5,042 bases of DNA. It comes from an uncultured bacterium (GTDB lineage Bacteria > Methylomirabilota > Methylomirabilia > Rokubacteriales > CSP1-6). Below the pieces are notes generated by a model. The model ran no database searches. It was not told the origin of the DNA and saw only the letters and a list, made by a program, of their open reading frames with translations. This document shows positions 1 through 4,955 of the stretch, piece by piece (position 1 is the first letter of the stretch; every line of letters starts with the position of its first letter). The translations under genes and the position numbers were made by a program. The DNA is taken from contig CAMLFJ010000290.1 in NCBI GenBank assembly GCA_946479205.1, forward strand, positions 1 through 5,042, given 5' to 3'.

Positions 1-1712
1 GGGACCCGGGCGAGGAGCGCTACACCCTCCACGCCGACGTGCAGTACCCGCACCGCGTGCGCAACGCGCTCGCCACCAACATCTTCAAGATCCCGGAGCA
101 CCAGATCCGGGTCATCGCGGGCGACGTGGGGGGCGCCTTCGGGACCAAGGGCTGGCAGTACGTCGAGCACCGGCTGGTGCTGTGGGCGGCGCGCAAGCTC
201 GGCCGGCCGGTGAAGTGGCTCTGCGAGCGGCGGGAGGCGATCCCCGCCGACGAGCACGCGCGCGACAACGTGACCGACGCGGAGCTGGCGCTCGACGCCC
301 AGGGGCGCTTCCTCGCCCTGCGTGTGCGCACCTTCGCCAACGTGGGCGCCTACGTCTCGTCCGACCGCAACCTGCTCGCCACCTTCAGCAACGTGGCGAC
401 CCTCGTCGGCGTCTACACGTTTCCCGCCGCCCACGTCGAGGTCCGCTGCATGCTGACCAACACCAACTCCACCGCGCCCTACCGCGGCGCGGGCCGGCCC
501 GAGGCCACCTACGTCATCGAGCGGCTCATCGACGACGCGGCCCGCGAGCTGGGGCTGGATCGCCTCGCCCTGCGGCGGACGAACCTGATCCCGGCCGCCG
601 CGATGCCGTACAAGACCGCGCTCGGCGTCACCTACGACTGCGGGGAGTTCGAGAAGTCCATGGACGCCGCGCTCCGGCTCGCGGACGTCGCCGGCTTCCC
701 GGCACGGCGCGAGGCGTCGAAGGCGCGCGGTCGGCTGCGGGGGCTGGCGGTGGTCAACGCGATCGAGCAGGCGGCGGGCCCGCAGCCGGAATTCGCGGAG
801 ATCCGCTTCTCGCCGAGCGGCAGCGCCACCGTCTTCATGGGCACCAAGAACCAGGGGCAGGGCCACGAGACCACCTTCAAGCAGGTCCTCCACGAGCGGC
901 TCGGCATCGATCCGCGAGACGTGCGCTACATCGACGGCGATACCGACCGCGTGGGCTTCGGCATGGGCTCGATGGGCTCGCGCTCGACCGTGATCGGGGG
1001 CACCGCGCTGTGGATGGCGGCGGACAAGGTGATCGCCAAGGGCCGCAAGATCGCGGCGCGGCTGCTGGAGGCCGCCGAGGCGGACATCGGCTTCGGCGAC
1101 GGGAAGTTCTCGGTGGTGGGCACGGACCGGACGCTCTCCTTGAAGGAGGTGGCTCGCGCCGCCTTCCAGCCCGCGCAGCTCCCGCCCGGCGTCGAGCCCG
1201 GTTTCTACGAGACGGGCACGTTCTCGCCCAAGCAGGCCACGTGGCCCAACGGCTGCCACGTCTGCGAGGTGGAGGTGGACCCCGAGACCGGCGACGTGAC
1301 CCTCGCGCGCTACGGGATCGCCGACGACGTGGGCACCGTCATCAATCCGCTGACGCTGAAGGGCCAGATCCACGGCGGGGTCGCCCAGGGCGTGGGCCAG
1401 GCGCTCATGGAGCAGGTCGTCTACGAACCGGGCTCCGGCCAGCTCCTGACCGCGTCCTTCATGGAGTACGCCATGCCGCGGGCCGATACCTTCTGCGACA
1501 TGGTCATCGAGAGCCACCCGGTGCCCACCAAGCTCAACCCGCTCGGCGCCAAGGGCGCGGGCGAGGCGGGCACGGTCGGCGCGCTGCCCGCGGTCATCAA
1601 CGCGGTGATGGACGCGCTGGCCCCGCTCGGGGTGCGTCAGCTCGACATGCCCGCGAGCAGCGATCGGGTGTGGGAGGCGATCCAGCGAGCCAACGGGGCG
1701 CGCCCGACCTAG
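1..1712 (+). CDS. Molybdopterin-binding large subunit of a xanthine/CO dehydrogenase family enzyme (CoxL form II-like), 5' end missing
   Basis: The reading frame is already open at base 3 and ends at TAG 1710-1712, giving 569 visible residues. Full-length relatives have about 750-810, so some 200-230 N-terminal residues lie outside the window. A GTG at 39 is internal, not a start. Visible landmarks in family order are VGGAFG (126-143), PYRGAGR (477-497), GQGHETT, GSMGSRST, and GAKGAGEAG with the presumed catalytic Glu at 1563-1565. These bind the molybdopterin cytosine dinucleotide cofactor and form the Mo active site. Form I CO dehydrogenases have AYxCSFR, whose Cys holds the Mo-Cu cluster. 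This protein has the Cys-less form II-type loop, so genuine CO oxidation is doubtful; another aldehyde or N-heterocycle substrate is equally possible. The FAD and 2Fe-2S partner subunits are not in the window. The family call is firm, the substrate unknown. Confidence 0.95.
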   Translation, partial: DPGEERYTLHADVQYPHRVRNALATNIFKIPEHQIRVIAGDVGGAFGTKGWQYVEHRLVLWAARKLGRPVKWLCERREAIPADEHARDNVTDAELALDAQGRFLALRVRTFANVGAYVSSDRNLLATFSNVATLVGVYTFPAAHVEVRCMLTNTNSTAPYRGAGRPEATYVIERLIDDAARELGLDRLALRRTNLIPAAAMPYKTALGVTYDCGEFEKSMDAALRLADVAGFPARREASKARGRLRGLAVVNAIEQAAGPQPEFAEIRFSPSGSATVFMGTKNQGQGHETTFKQVLHERLGIDPRDVRYIDGDTDRVGFGMGSMGSRSTVIGGTALWMAADKVIAKGRKIAARLLEAAEADIGFGDGKFSVVGTDRTLSLKEVARAAFQPAQLPPGVEPGFYETGTFSPKQATWPNGCHVCEVEVDPETGDVTLARYGIADDVGTVINPLTLKGQIHGGVAQGVGQALMEQVVYEPGSGQLLTASFMEYAMPRADTFCDMVIESHPVPTKLNPLGAKGAGEAGTVGALPAVINAVMDALAPLGVRQLDMPASSDRVWEAIQRANGARPT

Positions 1713-2281
1713 AAGCGGTAGCGGATCCCCACCTCGAGCAGATTGGAGCCGCTGTGGGAGAAGAGGCCGAAGATCCCCGAGCGGTGATGGACGCGCCCCA
1801 CCAGGCTCCAGGGCGAGTTCGGTAGCCCCACCGCGGCCTCGATCAGGAGATAGTGCAGCAGGGTCGCGGCGTCGCTGTTGTTCGGGTCGCGCTTCTCGAG
1901 CACCGGCACCTCGCTCGTCACCGAGAGGCCCCCGCCGATCGCCACCGAGGTGTCAAGGTAGCGGTTCCACGGGAACGTGATCCAGCGCGCGTTGATCGAG
2001 CCGGCGAACTCGATGTGCTTCTGCTCACCGAAGTGCTGCAACATCTGGCCCTCGACCTCCCAGCGAATGTGCGGCCCCCAGTCGATGAACTGATAAGCCA
2101 CCGAGAGCCCGGCCACGTAGGAATCCTTGAAGTTGAGCTCGGCCCCGAGCTCGAGGAGCTTGCTCCCGGAGTACTGCCCACCCAGCAGGGTCACCGCCCA
2201 GTCCCGCTCCGCGGCCGCGGGGGCGGCCTGGGCCAGCGCGGTCAGCGCGAGCACCGCGGCCACCAGGAGTCTCGCGAGCAT
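1709..2281 (-). CDS. Small outer-membrane beta-barrel protein, possible PagL-like lipid A deacylase (acyloxyacyl hydrolase)
   Basis: The 190-residue protein begins with a clear Sec signal peptide (MLARLLVAAVLALTALAQ), with likely cleavage after APAAA near residue 24. The mature part alternates polar and hydrophobic residues as in a small barrel, and it ends in IRYRF, a typical terminal-Phe signal for outer-membrane insertion. Near the C-terminus, HHRSGIFG followed by GSNLLEVG resembles the PagL arrangement of His-x-Ser and a later Glu; candidate residues are His166, Ser168 and Glu183. The Ser-Glu gap is 15 residues, against 12 as I recall for Pseudomonas PagL, so the enzymatic call is tentative. 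A non-enzymatic porin-like barrel is the alternative. The ATG overlaps the upstream repressor's TGA by one base (TGATG) and lacks a clear Shine-Dalgarno, so translation is probably coupled. The stop codon shares CTAG with the convergent gene. Confidence 0.8.
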   Translation of the reverse strand: MLARLLVAAVLALTALAQAAPAAAERDWAVTLLGGQYSGSKLLELGAELNFKDSYVAGLSVAYQFIDWGPHIRWEVEGQMLQHFGEQKHIEFAGSINARWITFPWNRYLDTSVAIGGGLSVTSEVPVLEKRDPNNSDAATLLHYLLIEAAVGLPNSPWSLVGRVHHRSGIFGLFSHSGSNLLEVGIRYRF

Positions 2282-2928
2282 CAGCGGGGCGCCAGGCCAA
2301 GCATGAAGAGATCGGTGATCGTGTGCGCGAGCCGCTCCGCGTCCGGGGCGGTGGCCGCGTGCGCCTTCAGCTTGCCGTCCACGAGCAGCGCGGCGAGGCC
2401 GTGGACGAAGGACCAGGCCGCCACCGCGAGCGCGCGCGGGTCGCCGGCGCGCACGTGGCCGACCGCCTGGCACTCCTCGATCGCCTGCACGAGCAGGGTG
2501 AACGTACGATCGCCCGCCGCCGCGAGCGCGGGATGCTCCGCCTTGTCCGGCACCTCGGAGCCGAACATCACGCGCAGGTACGAGGGGTGGGCCAGAGCGA
2601 AGCGCACGTAGCCGATGCCGAGCGCCCGGAAGCGCTCCACCGGCTCCACCTCTCGCGACCAGATCTCCATCATCCCCTTGGCCATCTCCTCGAAGCCGCG
2701 CTCCGCCACCGCGGCCAGCAGGGCCTCGCGATCCGCGAAGTGCCAGTAGGGCGCGGCCTCCGACACCCGCGCGCGCCGGGCCACCGCCCGCAGGCTGAAG
2801 CCCTGCGGGCCCTTGCGCGCGATCAGGGCCGCCGCCGCGTCCACCAGCGTGTCGCGCAGGCTCCCGCCGGCCGCGCCGGACCTGGCGTGGCGGGGCGACG
2901 GCTTCCCGCGGCGGCGCTTGACAGGCAT
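2281..2928 (-). CDS. TetR/AcrR-family transcriptional repressor with WHG-type C-terminal domain
   Basis: The 215-residue protein starts with a basic, disordered tail (MPVKRRRGKPSPRH). The TetR DNA-binding domain follows at about residues 23-72. Its helix-turn-helix lies around 44-64 and ends in the family signature APYWHFADREALL. The C-terminal ligand-binding half contains WSFVHGLAALL (from residue 172), typical of the WHG domain (TetR_C_33). I chose ATG 2928; a GTG immediately upstream (2929-2931) would add one residue. Neither start has a Shine-Dalgarno, because a 13-bp inverted repeat ends one base before the GTG, so initiation may be leaderless or weak. The gene forms an overlapping pair with the downstream barrel gene and is divergent from the CxxCH lipoprotein. 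The layout predicts autorepression and repression of the lipoprotein promoter. The inducer cannot be read from the sequence. Confidence 0.93.
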   Translation of the reverse strand: MPVKRRRGKPSPRHARSGAAGGSLRDTLVDAAAALIARKGPQGFSLRAVARRARVSEAAPYWHFADREALLAAVAERGFEEMAKGMMEIWSREVEPVERFRALGIGYVRFALAHPSYLRVMFGSEVPDKAEHPALAAAGDRTFTLLVQAIEECQAVGHVRAGDPRALAVAAWSFVHGLAALLVDGKLKAHAATAPDAERLAHTITDLFMLGLAPR

Positions 2929-2945
2929 CACTTAACAGCGTTAAT
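2918..2945 (+). promoter_or_regulatory. Sigma70-type promoter of the CxxCH lipoprotein gene
   Basis: A perfect -35 TTGACA (2918-2923) is followed, after 16 bases, by GTTAAT (2940-2945), which matches four of six -10 consensus positions. Transcription would start near 2952, giving a leader of about 53 bases before ATG 3005. The -35 lies inside the first codons of the divergent repressor gene. The spacer and -10 are covered by the inverted repeat at 2932-2944, so repressor binding there would block RNA polymerase. This is a prediction from sequence only. Confidence 0.65.
2932..2944. promoter_or_regulatory. Probable TetR operator: 13-bp inverted repeat
   Basis: TTAAC-AGC-GTTAA is a perfect repeat of two 5-base arms around a 3-base centre. 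It sits one base from the repressor's possible GTG start and overlaps the spacer and -10 of the divergent promoter. It is AT-rich within very GC-rich surroundings. TetR-family repressors commonly bind short palindromes in exactly this position between themselves and a divergent target. Assignment to this particular repressor rests on position. Confidence 0.7.
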
Positions 2946-2948
2946 GTA

Positions 2949-2961
2949 CGACGAAACGTCG
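2949..2961. repeat. Second short inverted repeat at the predicted transcription start
   Basis: CGACG-AAA-CGTCG has the same 5-3-5 geometry as the putative operator, and its centre (2955) is 17 bases from the operator centre (2938). It lies over the predicted start site. It could be a second protein-binding site or a small hairpin at the 5' end of the lipoprotein mRNA. It is GC-rich and short, so chance is a real alternative. Confidence 0.3.
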
Positions 2962-2993
2962 ACGGCGGTGGACGGAATTCCGGAACCCCGCGC

Positions 2994-3000
2994 GGGAGGG
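2994..3000 (+). promoter_or_regulatory. Strong ribosome binding site fixing the lipoprotein start
   Basis: GGGAGGG contains the Shine-Dalgarno core GGAGG, which ends five bases before ATG 3005. It fixes this ATG as the start and contrasts with the divergent repressor, which has no such site. Confidence 0.85.
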
Positions 3001-3004
3001 TACC

Positions 3005-3982
3005 ATGATCCGACAACGAGTGCTCCGGGGAACGCTCCTCGGCGCGGCCCTGCTGATCGTCGTGGCCGCCGCGGGCTGCGGCCGCCTTGCGGTGTGGACG
3101 GCGCCGGCCAAGACGCCGACCGCGACGCGGACCGCGGCGGCCGTGGAGGCGGACAAGCTCTTCTGGAAGACCCTCCACGCCGGCGCGTACGATCGCATCC
3201 CGGACGCGCTGACCGCGCTCAAGGCCGCCTACCTCGAGAACCCGCGCGACGCGGTCACCGCCGCCCACGTCGGCTGGCTGCACATCTGGCGGCTCGGCGA
3301 GCGCGCCCGGCAGACCACGCTCCGCCCCGACATCACGGACGACGCGGTGCTGGCACGCAAGTACTTCGAGGAAGCGGTGCGGCTCGACCCCGGCGAGGCA
3401 CGGTACCTGGGCTTCTACGCCAGCCTCCTGATGGCCGAGGGCACCATCCACAAGGACGAGAAGATGGTCCGGCAGGGCTTCTACGCGATGAAGGACGCGG
3501 TCCGCGCGTGGCCGGAGTTCAACTACTTCACGGCCGGCTACACCGCCTCCGGCCTCCCCGTCGACTCCGAACGCTACCGGGAAGGGCTCGAGCAGCAGTG
3601 GCTGACCCTCGACGTGTGCACGGGGGAGAAGGTCGATCGCGCGAGCCCGGACTACGCGAAGTACATGCCGCTCGAGACGAAGGAAGGCCCGCGGCGCGTG
3701 TGCTGGAACTCCTGGATTGCCCCGCACAACTTCGAAGGGTTCTTCCTCAACTTCGGCGACATGCTGGTCAAGGCGGGCCAGCCGGACCTCGCGGTGACGA
3801 TGTACCGCAACGCGCAGCTGGCGCGAGAGTATCCGGCCTGGCCCTACAAGGCGGTGCTGGAGGCGCGCATCCGCGACGCCGCGAAGAACGTGGAGGCGTT
3901 CCGCCGGACCGGGCCCGGGCCCGACGCGGCGACCCTCATGGGCCGCTCGACCTTCGCCTGCATGGGCTGCCATCGGGAGTGA
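3005..3982 (+). CDS. TPR-like lipoprotein with a C-terminal CxxCH (heme c-type) motif, function unknown
   Basis: The 325-residue product has a lipoprotein signal: basic MIRQRVLR, a hydrophobic stretch and lipobox AAGC with Cys25 as the lipidated residue. A Pro/Thr/Ala-rich linker (about 30-47) follows. The body is alpha-helical with TPR-like helix pairs near 62-97, 112-146 and 243-289, suggesting a protein-interaction scaffold outside the inner membrane or on the outer membrane. The protein ends in ACMGCHRE: Cys319, Cys322 and His323 form a CxxCH motif (3959-3973), the covalent heme c attachment site, only two residues from the end. No cytochrome c fold surrounds it. It may carry a single heme with a distant axial ligand, bind metal, or act as a thiol pair. 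Cys205 and Cys233 are the only other cysteines in the mature chain beyond Cys25. It has a strong ribosome binding site and a promoter overlapped by a probable operator. I do not recognise a named family. Confidence 0.88.
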   Translation: MIRQRVLRGTLLGAALLIVVAAAGCGRLAVWTAPAKTPTATRTAAAVEADKLFWKTLHAGAYDRIPDALTALKAAYLENPRDAVTAAHVGWLHIWRLGERARQTTLRPDITDDAVLARKYFEEAVRLDPGEARYLGFYASLLMAEGTIHKDEKMVRQGFYAMKDAVRAWPEFNYFTAGYTASGLPVDSERYREGLEQQWLTLDVCTGEKVDRASPDYAKYMPLETKEGPRRVCWNSWIAPHNFEGFFLNFGDMLVKAGQPDLAVTMYRNAQLAREYPAWPYKAVLEARIRDAAKNVEAFRRTGPGPDAATLMGRSTFACMGCHRE

Positions 3983-4001
3983 CCCGCTGAATGAAACGGG
4001 A

Positions 4002-4036
4002 CCGCCCGCCGGGCCTCGTGACGGCCCGGCGGGCGG
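4002..4036. terminator. Perfect 14-bp GC hairpin between convergent units, probable shared terminator
   Basis: The arms at 4002-4015 and 4023-4036 are exactly complementary (CCGCCCGCCGGGCC and its reverse complement) around the 7-base loop TCGTGAC. The hairpin begins 20 bases after the lipoprotein stop and lies 12 bases beyond the tmRNA 3' end. Read on the minus strand it is followed by TCCCGTTTCATT, a weak T-rich run, so it fits best as the smpB-ssrA terminator. Read on the plus strand there is no T-run, so termination there would be weaker or Rho-assisted. Confidence 0.75.
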
Positions 4037-4048
4037 CTACGACGAAAT

Positions 4049-4404
4049 TGGTGGAGGCGGTGGGCATCGAACCCACGTCCGGAAACCCTCGGCAACAGGC
4101 ATCTACATCATTAGCCGGTTATCTCGTGCGTCTCGCCTCTCGGCCCCCCAACCGGCCGGGTCACCGATCAGCCAGCTCCTGTAGTTCTCGCCCCGCACCC
4201 CGGAGCAGGGTTTGGAGCCAGCCACCAGAATATGACGTCCTGACCCGAACCCTGGTCACCCGATCCGGAGGACGCTGGCGGGTGTTAGGCCGCCAGAGCT
4301 AGCTGGTTGTCGGCAGCTATAACCGTGCCCCCAGTTTTACGAGGAGAGAGCACCTCGTGATGCCACCTGTGCGTCACTGATCCCCGTCGAAACCAGTCGC
4401 CCCC
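4049..4404 (-). ncRNA. ssrA: Transfer-messenger RNA (tmRNA)
   Basis: This 356-base RNA rescues ribosomes stalled on broken mRNAs, acting with SmpB: it is charged like tRNA-Ala and then serves as a short message adding a degradation tag. The 5' end GGGGGCGACTGGTTTCGACG is the conserved tmRNA start. Its first seven bases pair with CGCCTCC at the 3' end (one G-U pair), followed by discriminator A and an encoded CCA. The T arm, GTGGG-TTCGATG-CCCAC, is intact. A perfect 6-bp stem ACGAGG/CCTCGT (4353-4358 with 4339-4344), followed by a possible GUGC/GCAC pairing, fits the first pseudoknot. The tag frame is at 4285-4314. The RNA is one-piece, not permuted. It starts two bases after the smpB stop, and I find no convincing promoter in the smpB tail, so co-transcription with smpB and RNase P processing are likely. 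Confidence 0.97.
4285..4314 (-). other. tmRNA tag-peptide reading frame (ADNQLALAA-stop)
   Basis: Read on the minus strand from GCC (4312-4314) to TAA (4285-4287), the frame encodes Ala-Asp-Asn-Gln-Leu-Ala-Leu-Ala-Ala. The LALAA end is the classic degron read by ClpXP and related proteases. The preceding bases UAGCU place an A four bases before the GCC, as in the E. coli UAGUC-GCA context where that A is essential. This favours GCC over the in-frame GCT just upstream, which would give a 10-residue tag starting Ala-Ala. Confidence 0.88.
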
Positions 4405-4406
4405 AA

Positions 4407-4877
4407 TTACGCCCGGGATCGGGCGCGTGATTCCTTCTCCATCTCCCGCCGGCTTTCTCGCTCACGGAGGGACGCGCGCTTGTCGTGGAGCTTCTTGCCG
4501 CGGGCCAGACCCAGCTCGACCTTCACGCGCCCTGCCTTGAAGTATAGACGAAGTGGGATGAGGGTCAACCCGCGCTCGGCGATCTTGCCGAGCAGCCGCG
4601 CGATCTCCCGCTTGTGCAGCAGGAGCTTCCGCCGCCGCTCCGGATCGTGATTGGCGTCGGTCCCGTGGTGATACGGGCTGATGTAGCAGCCGACGAGCCA
4701 CGCCTCGTCGTTGTCGATGGTCGCGTAGCTGTCCTTGAAGTTGACCTGCGCCTCTCGGAGCGACTTGACCTCGGTTCCCCGCAGCACGAGCCCCGCCTCG
4801 TACCGCTCGAGGATCGAGTAGTCGTGGAACGCCTTGCGATTGGTGGAGATGACCTTCGCGTCCGTCTCGTCGGCCAT
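4407..4877 (-). CDS. smpB: SsrA-binding protein SmpB
   Basis: The 156-residue protein is of normal SmpB length and matches the family end to end. It binds the tRNA-like domain of tmRNA and delivers it to stalled ribosomes, its C-terminal tail occupying the empty mRNA channel. Visible landmarks are the N-terminal STNRKAFHDY (11-20), GTEVKSLRE (34-42) with the conserved Glu-Val-Lys, NFKDSYA, NHDPERRRKLLLHKREI (76-92), LIPLRLYFK, and LARGKKLHDKR (124-134). A basic, Arg/Glu-rich tail follows. ATG 4877 is chosen because family members begin about ten residues before the TNRKA motif. An in-frame ATG at 4922 would add 15 Arg/Pro-rich residues. No strong Shine-Dalgarno precedes ATG 4877. The stop TAA lies two bases from the tmRNA 5' end, forming a tight smpB-ssrA unit. 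I found no clear promoter in the 78-base gap to the divergent tRNA gene. Confidence 0.97.
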   Translation of the reverse strand: MADETDAKVISTNRKAFHDYSILERYEAGLVLRGTEVKSLREAQVNFKDSYATIDNDEAWLVGCYISPYHHGTDANHDPERRRKLLLHKREIARLLGKIAERGLTLIPLRLYFKAGRVKVELGLARGKKLHDKRASLRERESRREMEKESRARSRA

Positions 4878-4912
4878 CGCGCGCTCAGGCCCCGGAGGGC
4901 GCCGCGGGGCCC

Positions 4913-4940
4913 TTGACTTCATACTCGCGGTCCGTAAGAT
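4913..4940 (+). promoter_or_regulatory. Sigma70-type promoter of tRNA-Leu with GC-rich discriminator
   Basis: TTGACT (4913-4918, five of six -35 matches), a 16-base spacer and TAAGAT (4935-4940, four of six -10 matches) lie just upstream of the tRNA. The predicted start near 4947 leaves a leader of about nine bases. The bases after the -10 (GGAGGC) are G/C-rich, the kind of discriminator linked to stringent control of stable RNA promoters. The -35 falls inside the optional N-terminal extension of smpB. Confidence 0.65.
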
Positions 4941-4955
4941 GGAGGCCTTGCCCGA

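Noticed and set aside
926..1123. Short minus-strand open frames inside the hydroxylase gene (for example 632-907 and 926-1123)
   Set aside because: They are antisense to strongly conserved coding sequence and show no start signals or domains.
182..1825. 547-codon plus-strand open frame inside the molybdenum hydroxylase gene
   Set aside because: Its product is low-complexity Arg/Gly/Ala and matches no domain. It is a frame shadow of the real gene, caused by high GC.
2282..3973. Upstream extension of the barrel gene frame, which stays open to 3973 on the minus strand
   Set aside because: The signal peptide and TGATG overlap place the start at 2281. The upstream part only shadows the repressor and is antisense to the lipoprotein.
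2323..3990. Long plus-strand open frame across the repressor and the lipoprotein
   Set aside because: It is antisense to the repressor, then out of frame with the lipoprotein. Composition is Arg-rich with no recognisable domain, and the real genes have starts, motifs and a ribosome binding site.
2947..4047. Ten-base direct repeat TACGACGAAA at 2947-2956 and 4038-4047, flanking the lipoprotein gene
   Set aside because: About a dozen ten-base matches are expected by chance in 5 kb, and there are no integrase, terminal repeats or other signs of a mobile unit.
3991..4302. Plus-strand open frame encoding a product with VEAVGIEPTSGN
   Set aside because: It is antisense to the tmRNA 3' end and body. 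The VEAVGIEPTS string is a well-known spurious translation of reversed tRNA/tmRNA 3' ends, not a protein gene.
4614..4916. 100-codon plus-strand open frame opposite smpB
   Set aside because: It lies entirely antisense to a confidently identified gene and shows no domain or ribosome binding site.
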